DNA of 64,000 nucleotides, taken from contig JXTB01000141.1 in assembly GCA_002914805.1 (NCBI GenBank), forward strand, positions 373,431 to 437,430, in the 5' to 3' direction. The position numbers were made by a program, and so were the translations under genes. This document shows, one piece after another, positions 12,165 to 24,530 of this stretch (position 1 is its first letter; each line of letters opens with the position of its first letter). Source of the DNA: Parasponia andersonii. Its lineage: Eukaryota; Streptophyta; Magnoliopsida; Rosales; Cannabaceae. Below the pieces are notes generated by a model. The model was not told where the DNA came from, ran no database searches, and saw nothing but the letters and a program-made list of their open reading frames with translations.

Positions 12165-14189
12165 ATGTAATAACCCATACCTGGAATAAAAAAAAAAAAA
12201 ATAAACAAATAAATGAAAGGGTAAAAGGATAAAAAGACCCAAGATTTTAGTTTATTAAACAAGGATAATTTAGTAATTTTGAAGACTAGGAAACCCTATA
12301 CGTATCATCTTTCAAAATTTCTCACAAAAAAAAAATTAACGCTCTACAGAGGGAGAGGAAAATGGCTGAAAATTTGAGAGAAGAGGAAGGATTACAGGAA
12401 AGTTGATTGTCAATTCTCCAAAGTAAAGAATTCCTCCCCATCAACTATCAATTGATTATTTGGGATTTTTGGGGTTACTCTATCATCTAGGGTTTAGAAT
12501 TCTTTAAGCATCTTTTTGTTTCAATCATAATTCTACAGTTTATTTATATTTTGATTGATTACTCTCGCTGTAAGGTTTAAAACAAGACCAAAATAATATG
12601 ATTTAGATGTCTAGATTAAAAGTTATAGATTTTTGAGTTTTGGTCTAGAATGATAAAATACAACAGAGACTGCGACAGGTTTTTCAGTGGTTTCTGATAG
12701 TCTAATAGGTCATATTTCATAAAATTAGAAAGCTCATCGAATAAGCTTTCCAAAGGCATATAATTTGTCAAAAATGGACTTATGACCAAAGAGATATAGC
12801 CTTTTAAAATGAGCAATGCGAATTTGAAATTTTTTTGTAATTTTCAGTATTTAGAGCAAAACATAATAGCGAATTTCTTATCTTCGTGGGGCTCACCTAT
12901 GGACTCTACACTCATGTTCTTGGCACTTTTAAGATCCTAATCACTTGTATAAATTATCCTCCAAATTTCACAATTTCCAGAATTAATTTGGAATTATTAT
13001 GAGTTTTGCTGTCGAGATTATGTAAAATAGTGTAGCGAATGTATCAAGTGTGCATGGGCAGCAGGTTAGATATTGTATTAGACATGATTTAAGGTACCTA
13101 CTAAGTATTTAATATTTATATATGATTCTTGTTATAATTATAGGTTCTTGTGGTAGCTAGCAAATTATTGTTAGATTGGTTAGATTAGCGAAAAAGTAAG
13201 TAATCTTTTATCTTTATTTGTGACTTTTATTTTATCAAAGTTAATTTTTATTTATTCTTTTTGAATAAAAGTATATATTTATTAATCTGAAATACTTACT
13301 TCAAATAAGTTGTTTTTGGATTAAATCTACTTTGATCGAATTATACTGTCTTTTTTAAAAAAATACAGATCAAACTTATGATTGATATTATTGTTGAATG
13401 ATTTGAGAGTATATGAATGTGTTAAAACACTCTTCAATTGAGTATATAATGTGGACCTATTCTACAGAGGTTAAATGTGGACAATAGGTACTGAATGTAA
13501 ACCTAGTTACAGGGGTTAAATGTAGTGAATGTGGACCTAACTGCAAGAGTTAAGTGTGATCATAGTTATCCAAAAAATGTAGAGTAGAATTTGAAAGTGT
13601 TACCAGCTTTTGAATGTGATTGAAATTTTAGATTTGAAATCTATTATATTTTTGTAAATTATTTCTAACTGATTTCACATGTTACATTGAAAGATATTAG
13701 TTTTGAAATTGAGTTGTTCAAAATAAAATATTTACGAAATATTTTAAATAGCATATGTTTGATCCAACTAGTAAAGATTATTGATTACTTATTGGGTTGT
13801 CGAGCTTATTCTTTAATTCTTTAATCTTTTCCGATTCAAAGAAAAATCAATAAGTGGAACTCATATTTGAAGGATGAAGATCGTTTGAGGACTCAGATTT
13901 ATTATTTGGAACTATTGTACTCTTTAGTTTTTATTTTGATGCATTATTGGTTATTTGAGGTATACTAGATTATTGTTATAGTTTTAGGTTTTTTTGTTAT
14001 TATGGATTTAGTATATTATTATTGATAGTTTATATTGATTTAGTATTTTGTTATGATGAGATATTTTGGGTGTTAATTAATTTCTTTAGATTTTTTTAAT
14101 GACGATTAGATTCGAAGCTTTTTGTGTCTATGAGTTTTATCCTCATGGGTATATGACAGTTGCCATGTCCTCAGTTTTGGGGCGTGACA
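12165..14189 (+). mobile_element. Gypsy solo LTR with TCTTA target duplication
   Basis: This 2025-bp sequence runs from TGTAATAACC to GTGACA and is homologous end to end to the LTRs of the gypsy element at 33325-42381. TCTTA occurs at 12160-12164 and again at 14190-14194. With no internal region, this is the product expected from recombination between the two LTRs of one inserted element. It lies inside the copia element at 11484-16092 and is therefore younger than that insertion. It carries the same degenerate block of 'GACCTA...ACAGGGGTTAA' repeats (about 13450-13560) as the other LTRs. Confidence 0.93.
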
Positions 14190-14489
14190 TCTTATCTCAT
14201 GGCTTATGTTGCTATTATTGCCTTTACTGATAATCATACTCTATTATATGGGTATATATACCACTTAGAATTGACGAATTCTAAGAATTTCATCTCAGCT
14301 CATGTCAAAAAAGCTTGCTGAGAATTATGGTGTTGGCTCCCACATTTGGTTTCTCCAGGAATCCATCAGACATCGACATCATTCAATATACGCCTTATAT
14401 CAACATCAAACCAATGCATGTGCGCAAACTTACTACCACTAATTGTGACATATCCTCTTTCATGGTATCTTTAGAGATAAGCGGTATAC

Positions 14490-15327
14490 CATGAGGATGC
14501 ACATATCATGATCAAAGGATAAGAACATCATCTCCATCATAAGAGATAAAATTAGCAGCATCACCAGATTTGGAGCTTTTATCCGAACACATTCTATCTT
14601 TTTGATAATTTTTTTTCAGGTGTATAGACTGTCTACACTCCTAGCATATTATATTCTTTTTCATGGATTTTTTCTTCCTAGTATCTACTGTCAATGCTAA
14701 GCTTTCAAATGTTACATTACTTTCACTACCTGTCAGCTTTCTTTCTTCAAAAAAAAAATTTTCTTGTGACCTTAGAAAATATCACAATATTTTTCCCATG
14801 CACTAAATAGGTTTCATATGCACATAAAAAGGTGGAAAAGATCAGATGAACCACAATACCTTATCCTCATCTTTAATCTTCACTCTAATAGCCTCAAGTT
14901 CGGAAACGATACTATTTAAGACACTTAGATGATCATAAATTTTCGTACCTTCATTCATACGCAATGTATAAAACTGCTCCTTTAAAAACACTCGATTTGA
15001 GACATCTTTTGCCTGATACAATTCTTCAAACTTTCTCTAGAGATCTTTGATTGTCGTTATTCCAAGCACATTTGTAAGGACATTTTTAGCCAGACATATG
15101 CGTATCGCACTTGCAGCTCTTTCATCCAGATCATTCCAGTCTTCATCGCTCATACTGGATTTCTCAGAATCTTTGCCTTTGTAAGCCTATTTGCCTTTTA
15201 AAACCATATGTAATCCAGATTGAATCAATAAATCTTTGACTTGTATTTGCTACAAGCCAAAATTGATGTTCTCATCAAATTTTTCTACATCAACTCTTAC
15301 CGGAATGGAAATCTTGTTTCCTGACAT
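14490..15327 (-). pseudogene. Copia gag remnant (UBN2-type)
   Basis: Read from an ATG at 15327 on the minus strand, the translation begins MSGNKISIPVR. It continues with recognisable copia Gag segments such as DLDERAASAIRICLAKNVL, KFEELYQAKDVSNRVFLKEQ and DHLSVLNSIVSELEA. Several stop codons interrupt it. A zinc-knuckle-like stretch near the end (around 14620) has lost key cysteines. No pol sequence follows before the solo LTR. It formerly encoded the particle-forming Gag of the surrounding element. Confidence 0.85.
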
Positions 15328-15465
15328 CTCACTTCACACTTCTAGCTTAGAAAACCACTAAGAAAATTTCCAAGAACGATTGAAGAGTTCAAATGCTCTC
15401 ACTTGGACACAGCATCCTTACACAAAATTTTTTAGACTAACACCAAACTATGGTGTACTGAAGAA

Positions 15466-15481
15466 CCCCGCTCAGATACCA
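15466..15481 (-). other. Primer-binding site of the copia element
   Basis: On the minus strand TGGTATCTGAGCGGGG begins 2 nt inside the 5' LTR end. It resembles the usual plant copia site complementary to the 3' end of initiator tRNA-Met (TGGTATCAGAGC), with one change in the core. Confidence 0.75.
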
Positions 15482-15483
15482 CT

Positions 15484-16092
15484 TGTTGTCAATCTGACTG
15501 ACTCAGATTCGTCACGGCCAGGATCTTACTTCAATGAAATATTTGAATTATAAAGAAAGAATAACAGGAAATAAAAATCAATCGCACAATACAAGAATTT
15601 AAGTGGAAAACTCTTAAATTAGGAGAAAAAACCACTATCTTTCAGAAAAAATTTCACTATATGAAAAGTTTTTACAATCACATAGACTTCTATTTTTTTT
15701 TCCCAATGACTCTAATACACCTAAATACTTTCTTACAATTATTCTCTCACTCACACTTTATACTGCTACTCTTTGAAACGTCCTCTCTTACAAAGAAATT
15801 CTACTCTCTTTGAAAGGAGAAATAAAGAAAAAAGAAAGGATTTAATTAAAAAAAAAACTTGAAACGCTTCTAAATTTTTAGAATGGAAAGAATAAAGAAA
15901 TAAATTCTCTATTTATAAATTTTGAAAGATAGTAAAAATATCACTTTTTACTATTATTATTACAGTTATTTTTTTTATTATTACTATTACAGTTACTTTT
16001 TTCATTATTATTATTATTATTACTGTTACTTTTTTTCGCTATTGCTCTTATTACTGTTTTTTTTCTTATTTTTGCTCACACATACGTCAACA
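15484..16092 (-). repeat. Copia LTR (5' LTR in element orientation)
   Basis: Partner of 11484-12116. It contains TTA/TTAC microsatellite-like runs (about 15950-16060), which produce a spurious Tyr/Phe-rich open frame on the plus strand. It ends CAACA at 16092, immediately followed by the GTTTC target duplication. Confidence 0.88.
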
Positions 16093-16097
16093 GTTTC

Positions 16098-17397
16098 TAC
16101 CTACCAGTCACCAACAACAGCAACTTTATCATTTTAAAAAAGTGTCCTTTTAAGGCTGTTTTGCATGGGAATCAGTAAGAATTTAGCTCTTTGAAGGGTT
16201 TTCTTTTTCTTTTTGCTTTTTCCTTTCCTTTTTTCTTTTTTGCTGAACTCTTTGAGTTCTGGGCACATTATCTCTTAGTCGAAGTTAGTTCACTGGTCCA
16301 TATACCCTAAGTTAACGTAGGTGGCTTGATGTCCATGCGCAGAGACACACTACACTAGACCAAGACTCAAGACTGCTTACACTGAATTTCCTTTTACTCT
16401 CTTCTGGGGACTTGTGTGGAACTCATCAAGATACTTATCAGAGATCACAACCATATCTCGTCGTAAAAGTAGTACAAAATCATAATGAATATTGTAAATA
16501 AATGTTTGTTTATATACTTCCACCAATCCAGTAGGTAATTTGCTATCTATAGATATTGTTCTACTTATTAAAATTCTCGGCGCAATCTTTTAAAGTAAAA
16601 AATGAAAAAAAAAATTAAATAATGAATTTTTTTTTTTCCAATTATTAGTCGTTAGATAATAATGATACATATATATATATATAGTGGGTTAGGATCACGC
16701 AGCGAGAAAACCTAGAATTGGATTTTATAATCCATGCAAGAACTTTGGTTTGTTCCTTGCCTTCTAGTAAAAATTTCAATATGAAGTTCCCATATTCTAC
16801 GCAGGCTAGCTTCACCTTTCGCCAACTCCATGGCAATGTTAGAAAAGACGAGCCCTGAATTTATAGCAATGAATTGATTGCCACGTTTAAAAGTTGGCTT
16901 TCAGGGAGGCTTCTTACTATGAGCGGACATTTGGCGCCTTAAAATGTAAAAATTTTCAACCCAAGACCAAACAAAGAATGCTACAATTCATTGAATACGT
17001 GAGATAGCAACCATCTTTTTTTGATTACTCTACAACATAGCAAATATACAAGAAGAAAAGGAAAACAATATGTATCATGAAGACATTTCGAATTTGGATG
17101 GCCAAAATGAAAATTACACAGTAGTCAGTACGTTACTTTACTCTACAACGGCAATATATATATATATATATATAGAGAGAGAGGGAGAGAGAGGAAAACA
17201 GTTTGTATCATGAAGGCAAGCCCAAAAATAGAAATCGACTTTGGATGGCCGAAATGAAAATTACACAGTACGCTAAATTACTTGGATTTGAGAGAAAGTT
17301 GTACTATCAATTGTTTTTATTACTAATAAAAAAAAAGTCCACGTTGGGTTCATCTTTTGGATCTGTATTGAGTTTATAAATCACTTCAGTAGAAGTC
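16098..17397. other. Intergenic between the copia element and the ThrRS 3' end
   Basis: No gene is seen. It contains a (TA)n tract near 16668-16682, a (TA)n(GA)n tract near 17155-17190 and a diverged tandem duplication (17030-17290). The last few hundred bases probably include the ThrRS 3' untranslated region on the minus strand. Confidence 0.6.
17030..17290. repeat. Two-copy tandem duplication split by a microsatellite
   Basis: The segment around 17062-17128 (GAAAACAATATGTATCATGAAG ... ATGGCCAAAATGAAAATTAC) recurs at about 17193-17268 with small changes. The copies are separated by a (TA)n(GA)n tract. It is non-coding. Confidence 0.75.
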
Positions 17398-19312
17398 CTA
17401 GTGGAAAAGATCAGTTTCTTCCTTGAAGTGTTTGAGTAGTCCATCAATGCTCATTGCCGAGTGATCTTCTTTATCCCTCACTCGCACACTCACCTGAAAC
17501 AAGAGCAGCTCAATGACTTAAATCCCATTACCGACTTTGCAATATGCCGACGCTCATCAAAATTAACAAGTCATTCAAGCATCACCATGATAATAATAAT
17601 AACTGAAAAAAAAAAAAAAGGAGGGGTTGGGAAGGAAGTATAAAGATTTACAGTAACATATTTTGAGATTTTAATCTAGAACTAGATGCCCCTTAAAACA
17701 AACTAAAAAATCTTCTAGGAAACAAAATCCCAATCCAATCTTTATATTCAACTGGCCAAATCCAAAACTCGGTTCAATTGGTTCAATTTCTACCTCGATG
17801 CCAAAAGAAGTGCCATACTTTTGGTGAGTGCCACTAAAAGTCCATACACAGCAAAATAAATTGATACAATACCACGGATCATAAATCAGGTCAGTGGTTT
17901 GACGGTTCAGGTTGCTTTTTTCTAGCAGACAATTGAGCTAAAACTAAGTTTAGAAACATAACCTAGACGCTTGCTGATCTTGTCAGCAGTTAACATGCCC
18001 CTGGTACAAAAAATGAAAACAATTTGCAGCAAAAGAAAACAAACAAAGAGCTAGTAGAACAAGAACTCAAGGGCCACGTGAAGCCAAAATCTAGTTTAAT
18101 CACAGCTCAGATAAGGAATTTAGTTTAGTGTACGCAAGCACCAAAAGCAAGTTAAATAATTGACAGTTTTATATACAAACATCTTTGTCAAGACTCAAGA
18201 GTGCAGCACTAAACACATATATAAGAAAATCAGAGATAGGAAGAACCTGTCCAGTGTTCGCTTCCTTCTCGCCAACAACCAATATATAATTGTACTGGGC
18301 CAACTGAGCTTCCCGTACCTGCATTAACCAATATGATCAGTAAACAAACAAAACCATGGAGAGAAGGCAGCAAAATACAATGCAACAAATTTTTCGCTAA
18401 GAAAAGATTTTTATGAAGCATTATATAGATAGGAGAACAGTTGTGCTGCCAGTTGACAGCATTCGTCATCAACATTTCAGCTTCCACCTAAATCAACTAT
18501 TAATAGTAATACCTGATTTATGCAACCACGTAGAATGCAGCAGTCCACGTCTTAATAAATCAGACTTCACTGAATGTGACAGTCAAGGTAATTATTGGTA
18601 TAACTTCTTTTATTATAAACATTCAGCACATATCACACTGGCTCCAACGAACAAAATGAGTTTGAATAGACATTTTTGCATTTTATACATAGCAAAGCAA
18701 TTATATCTTTTCAAAGAACTCCTTGTAGGTAGCATTGCCAAATAATAAATGCAGAATAGAAAATTGGATGATCATGGCTACAGGTTTTGGATCTATACCT
18801 TTTTCTGGATCTTTCTATCACTTGTATCGACGTCGACATAATAACCTGCATGATGAATCTGATCCCTTACCTAAAATCGTGCAACAGAAATAGATCAACA
18901 TTACATGAATTGTTTACGTACAAGGGGAAAAAAAATCTCAAAATATTCTAGCTCAATATCATATCTTTGTCAAGTATTAGCAAAACTCAAAACTTCAAAG
19001 AACATAGCCATCAAAATAGCATTGATTCTGACAACTATGCAAATACCTCTTTAAAACAAGGAGAAATTTGTTCAACATACTTACACATGGACAACTTACA
19101 GCCAATGGGACATGGTTAGTGGTTTAGTACCCCCCCCAAAAAGGATACCCAGCAGATTTACTAGACTAAGAAACTTCATGGCTCATTCGAAACTTAAGCC
19201 AAATCAAGCAACCTACCACTTAGCTCAGGTCATGAACTTCATCAGTAAACCTTGAGCAATTCTGTTTACGAGTTACAGTTCGGGGGATATTGAACTGAAG
19301 AAAATTTCAATT

Positions 19313-19343
<31 letters not shown>

Positions 19344-22300
19344 AAACAAGAAATTTAGATAGTCAAAATTCCTTATTTAATGCATCATAAGTTTAGTCAA
19401 ACGCTGGAACCATGTAGTTCACCAAATAAAAGCCAGAAGCCATACAAAAGAATACCTTTAACGCATATGGTTGGGATTTCTCTGACACAGGACAAACAAT
19501 TGCCTGACGTGGGCTAAGCCAAAATGGCCATTTTCCTCTGTAGTGCTCAAGCAGGATAGCAAACATGCGCTCAACAGAACCTAAAATAGCTCTGTGTATC
19601 ATAACTGGTGATTCCCTTTTTGCTTCATCCTCTGCAGAGTAATAGAGCTCGAAACGAGCAGGAAGCTGGAAATCAAGCTACAACCACACCATTAACCAAT
19701 TATACTTCCACACCACTAACCAAAACAGTGACATTAATATAAAAATATAAATGCATAAAACAGTGATATACCTGTAAGGTTGCACATTGGAATTTCCTAT
19801 TCAAAGCATCAGATACACTGATGTCTATCTTTGGTCCATAAAATGCTCCATCGCCTTCATCTATCTGTGACATTGACAATATAGTATAAGCATCCAGCTC
19901 AAAAGTCAAACCTAATTACTAAAAAAGGAAAAAGAAGAACGGGCTGTATTTAAGGCGCAGCTAGAGAGTAAAACAAACCTTCCAAGGCTTGCCAAACTCA
20001 TTTAGTGCTTCTGTAAGAGCAGCCTCAGCTTTCTCCCATGTAGCCAATTCTCCAAGGTATTTTTCTGGCCTCTATAACAGATAACAATATAACTATTATG
20101 TTTACTGGTAATACAAAATACAGATAAACATAAGTATGCAAACTCACAAAATACAGAAAGATAGAAAGGACAACCAGGCAAATTAAGGGCCAGACAAGAA
20201 ATCTAATAAAATTGAATTACTATTCGAGCCACAGGGACAGACCATTATCATATGTCGTATTTATTGTACATGAAGAATTTCTTTTTCGGGAAAAAAAAAA
20301 AAAGTTCTTCCTTACCAAATTAAATTATTTTTGCAGCTAAAAATGGATAAGTGAAGAAGTTCACATAAACATAACCAGCTATGGATAAGATAACATACCG
20401 TTGATAGCTTTAAATCAAAAGTGAAGCCAAATATGTTGTAACAATATTTGATAAATTCTAAAACACCCCTCACTTCTTCTTTTATCTGAAAAGCAAAATA
20501 AAAAAGAAAAATGAGCACAAAATAATTACAAACAATTTCTCTGTATGCTAGCTAAAAACAACTCACCTGGGACTCCCTGCAAAAGATATGAGCATCATCC
20601 TGCAAGACATTTGGACTTAAACCTATTAGAAGAATAATTTTTTTCAGATACAGGGAATAAAAGTCATGAAAAAAAATGATGACAAACAATAAGACGTCTC
20701 TCAATAAAGGATATTAATAAACCTGACTTAATCACGCAAAAATTCAGATCTTGACACAAACTATAAGTAAACCTAACAAGCCAAAAAATAAGGAAAACCT
20801 CCCAATATTGGTCTGCAATCTTATTGGGTACCTGCTGAAATCTCCGGACACGAGTTAGGCCAGTAAGAGCACCACTGGCCTCATTTCTATGCAAGACCCC
20901 AAAATCAGCCAGTCGAAGAGGAAGTTCTACAGAACCAAAATAGATCAGAAATAAGAATACTTCATGAAACCCAAGCACAGAAACTAGCTGAAAAGAGAAA
21001 TAGAAAGAAGGCATACTCATAATCCCATATTTACCTCTATAAGAACGAACTCTATGTTGAAACATCAAACAATGTCCTGGGCAATTCATCGGTTTCAATC
21101 CAAATTCCTGTTTTTCAATCTGTACGAGGAACATGCTATTGTTATCTCCAAGATTATCTAACACAGTACATTGAAACTCCTTCAAGAATTACATGATACA
21201 TTTCAAACATTCATGAGGATAAGTCATGCCGCCCAAAGTATTATTCCCATTAATAATTGAAAATGACACATAAGCAACAATAGGGAGAGTCCTCCAATCC
21301 TCCCTATCCCAATCAGTAAGGTTTCACATAATTCTTAGACTTGTATCACACAAAAATACTGAGAAATTTAACATGTGGCAGTATGATATCAAAGGTAAGG
21401 ACCTCCAAGGCATATATAACTTAAACATTATAATGTCTAAAGTAGAATATGTACTGTAAAATGTCCATGGTATACAAAGCTTCACCTCGAATACAAACAT
21501 ATTCTCCTTGTAATTTGCAGCATGGCCAGATGTTTCCCATAGTTGCATATTGTACATGTTTGGTGATAAAACCTGCACTGGACAAGTAAATTTAAGTATG
21601 CACAAGTTAAAATTGAATATCATGACATTACAACTCAAACATTGATTGTTAACCTCTTGGTATCCCCTCTCTCTATATTGGTTTCGTATAAACTCCATTA
21701 ACTTGTTGTAAATCCGTGTTCCAAGTGGCAGGAAGAACCAACTTCCTGGGCTGAAATTTTCCAAAAAGGAAAAAATGAATGGAGATGACCGATAATCGTA
21801 TTCAATAAAACAATATACATTGACTCAGGATGTACCTAAGTGGATGGCAGAAGAAGAGTTCCTGTTTTGTACCCAACAATCTATGATCATACTTTTTTGC
21901 TTCTTCCAGGTGTTGAATATATTCCTGTAGGGAAGAATATTTTTGAGAGAAGGTATACCATTCACAGAGAACTGAAAAGGTAGAATAGACAGAGAATCGA
22001 TACAATAGCAAGAGATTAGCAAGACATAAAATTTTGATAGATTTAGAGAGGCGGAGAGAAAAGAACCATAGAGGGAGAAAACTCAATAATCATTCATTAA
22101 TTCAACATAATCTGAAAAACAATTACATAACTAAACCTATTTATAGATAGGCAATTGACACAACTATGGAAAGAAATTCTAGAAACAGACAAAAACAGGA
22201 AACTTAAATATAGTTGCAAACTTAACGATAACCAAATAGTCAAATAACCTAGCTAATAATAATGTTATATTCTATTAACTTTTATTTTAGAAAAAAAAAA

Positions 22301-24468
22301 GAACAACAACAACTCTAGAATCAGTCAAAAACAAGAAACTTAATTCTAGTTACTCAAAATTAAAAATAACCTAATACTGAAATAACTTAATAATAATGCA
22401 TCCAATTTCTATTCCGCATTACATGGACTAACAGAATCCTCCTGTATGTATTTAAAATATCACCTTCAAACGTTTCTGATCAGGAAAAGATATGCCATAA
22501 ACTCTTTGCAAACTTTCACGATCTTTATTTCCCCTCCAATAAGCTGAAGAAGCCTGTGGATACAAATTCATAAATGAAAACATACAAATATCACATGTGC
22601 CTCGGTGTATTTAAACCCAAAAAAAGGGGAAAAAAAAAAAAAGGAAATTTACAAACCAAAGCTCAAACAGAACGAAAAAATATATCACCTTCAAACAAGC
22701 CAATGCTCTCACAAAGGAAGTATTAGGTATATGAGGCCCACGACACAAGTCAACTAAGTCACCACATCTATATACTGTGATAGTTTTGTCAGCTGGCAAA
22801 TCATTGATAATCTCAACCTGAATAAATCGACCCAGACAGAAACTTGTAAGAAATGGAATATGAGAAATACAATATGTATATAAGAGATACATCCAACAAC
22901 TGCTTGTCAAAAACAGTCGCAAATATAAGCAGCTTTACTTGCCTTGAAAGTATTGTCAGAAAAGATCTCAAGTGCCTGTTCCCTTGATACTTCAATACGC
23001 TCAAAAGGCTGCCTTTGCTGGAGGAAAAAAAAATACATTTCTACACAATTAAGAGCATGGATTTTCAATAATTTAAAAACAATAATATTTAAATGTTAAA
23101 ATTGTCTCTTTGCTTTTACAATAGTCTTTACTAATATGCTCTTCCTAAAATAAACAAATCAACTTCTAATAGTAAAAACAAAACCTCTTTTAAAATCTTT
23201 TAGCTACACTATCTTTAAGTTAGTCTCTATTCTTTCATCATGAACAAAACAGTTAATACCATAAACCAGGAACAACTTCTTCTTACAACTGCTAAGCAGT
23301 GATAGCCAAAAGGACTTCTAAAACTTAATATCAACCATATAACACATAACAACTGCTCTTTTGCAAAAGAATGAACAATACCCGAACGGCCTTGCTGGCT
23401 TCTGATTCAATTTGCTTGAAGTGATCTTCGTTCAAGCCTAAGTCGCCATAAAATGCATCATAATAAAAACCCTGTAATTACATTTCAAACATTTTCACAA
23501 AAAAAAAAAAAAAAAACTAATAGACAAACAAACCAGCTCTTCACATGAAATTGCGGTAACAGACTAATAATTAATCATTCTTTTTTCTCAACACAAAAGC
23601 CGAAATCTCAAAAGAAATAAGCATCTTCATATTAAAGACTTAACATCGTTCTTGTTGTAACATACCTCTCCCCTGGTGGTACAGGGTCCAATACAGAGCT
23701 TGCATCCGTACTCCTGCTCAAGGGCCTGGCACCACAACACAGATTTCATTCCTCAAATTCTAAACTAAAACAAAACAAAACAAACTAAAATCGAAAACCC
23801 AAACAAAAAAAAAGTCAATTTTCAAAACCTGGCCAAGAATGTGAGCACTAGAATGCCAGAAAGTGTCACGCCCTTCATCACTATCGAAAGTGAAGAGCTT
23901 GAGTTCACAGTCACCCTCTAAAGGTCTGGCCATGTCCCATAAAACCCCATTCACCTGAGAAATCAAAGCATTCGAAGCGAAACTGTTCGAAATATCCTTC
24001 GCAACATCCAATGGCGAGGTCACCCACTTCTTCCCCTCCTTCACTGTCCCGCCCAGCAATGTAATCCTGAAACCACACCCAACCAAAAAAAAAAAAAGTT
24101 CAACAAGACAAACACCGATGATTACCACCATTACAGGGGCAAAATGTTCACTGTAACTGAATTAGGGTTTAGGGTTTACTATACTTGATGGGATCGGAGG
24201 GGAGGGACTGGAGGTGAGCCTTTTGCTGGTTTTGGATGGACTCGAAGAGCTGGATTCGCTTAGCGATAACTTTGTTGAGATAAGCTTCGTCTTTGAACTT
24301 GCCCGCCGCCATGACTGACGGTGACGGTGACGGTGGCGGAACGGCGGAGGTGGAGAAGAGGCGGAGAGCGAGTTTAGCAGCGAAAGAAAACGGAGGAAGA
24401 GAGGAGAAACGGCGGAACGAGATGGAGGGTCTCACTCTTACGCTGTAACAAAACCACGATATTATCAT
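17398..24468 (-). CDS. THRRS: Threonyl-tRNA synthetase, probably dual-targeted (mitochondrial/cytosolic)
   Basis: Twenty exons in transcript order: 24468-24185, 24066-23829, 23725-23666, 23471-23382, 23017-22943, 22817-22689, 22553-22464, 21924-21836, 21750-21654, 21572-21486, 21119-21035, 20926-20832, 20599-20567, 20485-20399, 20071-19979, 19864-19772, 19677-19456, 18870-18799, 18318-18247 and 17493-17398. They join in frame to 728 codons plus TAG. The product charges tRNA-Thr. Residues 1-52 are Arg/Ser-rich and look like a mitochondrial presequence; a TGS domain (about 90-155) follows. The editing domain has H166, H170, C274 and H278, and the class II core has zinc ligands C426, H477 and H603. 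The 51- and 126-residue ligand spacings equal those of the E. coli enzyme. The anticodon-binding domain is about 620-728. Intron 5 has a GC donor. All catalytic motifs are intact. Confidence 0.96.
22183..22402. repeat. Diverged tandem duplication inside ThrRS intron 7
   Basis: The largest ThrRS intron (22463-21925, 539 nt) contains two related segments, about 22183-22270 and 22311-22402. They share CTAGAA-CAG-CAAAAACA-GAAACTTAA, AATAACCTA and AATAATAATG blocks. It may be a degraded LTR or other insertion; no identity is supported. Confidence 0.5.
24161..24177 (-). promoter_or_regulatory. Telo-box in ThrRS intron 1
   Basis: On the transcribed strand, AAACCCTAAACCCTAAT lies just after the intron 1 donor. 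Telo-boxes (AAACCCTAA) are known near the 5' ends of plant genes for the translation apparatus, where they act together with site II elements. Both are present here. Confidence 0.6.
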
Positions 24469-24470
24469 AT

Positions 24471-24530
24471 TGGGCTCCTCTTGTTGGTTACTTCTTCTTT
24501 TTCTTCTTAAAAATGGGCCGGGATTGGGCC
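24471..24530 (-). promoter_or_regulatory. Three site II (TGGGCY) elements upstream of ThrRS
   Basis: TGGGCT at 24471-24476, TGGGCC at 24514-24519 and TGGGCC at 24525-24530 (plus-strand reading) lie within 62 bp of the first AUG. Class I TCP proteins bind such elements in promoters of genes active in dividing cells. No clear TATA box was seen, as is common for housekeeping promoters. Confidence 0.6.

Larger units (their letters stand above)
11479..16097 (-). mobile_element. Defective Ty1/copia element with perfect 5-bp target duplication, interrupted by a gypsy solo LTR
   Basis: Two directly repeated LTRs (11484-12116 and 15484-16092), each with TGTTG...CAA(C/T)A ends, bound the element. It is flanked by GTTTC at 11479-11483 and GTTTC at 16093-16097, so both borders are exact. 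On the minus strand the order is 5' LTR (right), primer-binding site, gag remnant, polypurine tract, 3' LTR (left). A gypsy solo LTR sits at 12165-14189 just inside the polypurine tract. Without that insertion the element is only about 2.6 kb. Protease, integrase, reverse transcriptase and RNase H are missing, so it depends on, or depended on, proteins from elsewhere. Confidence 0.9.

Noticed and set aside
12616..12816. Conserved minus-strand frame also seen at 40738-40932
   Set aside because: The similarity is only because both lie at the same place in homologous gypsy LTRs, antisense to the element.
15922..16137. Tyr/Phe-rich open frame on the plus strand
   Set aside because: Translation of a TTA/TTAC microsatellite in a copia LTR, crossing the LTR border.
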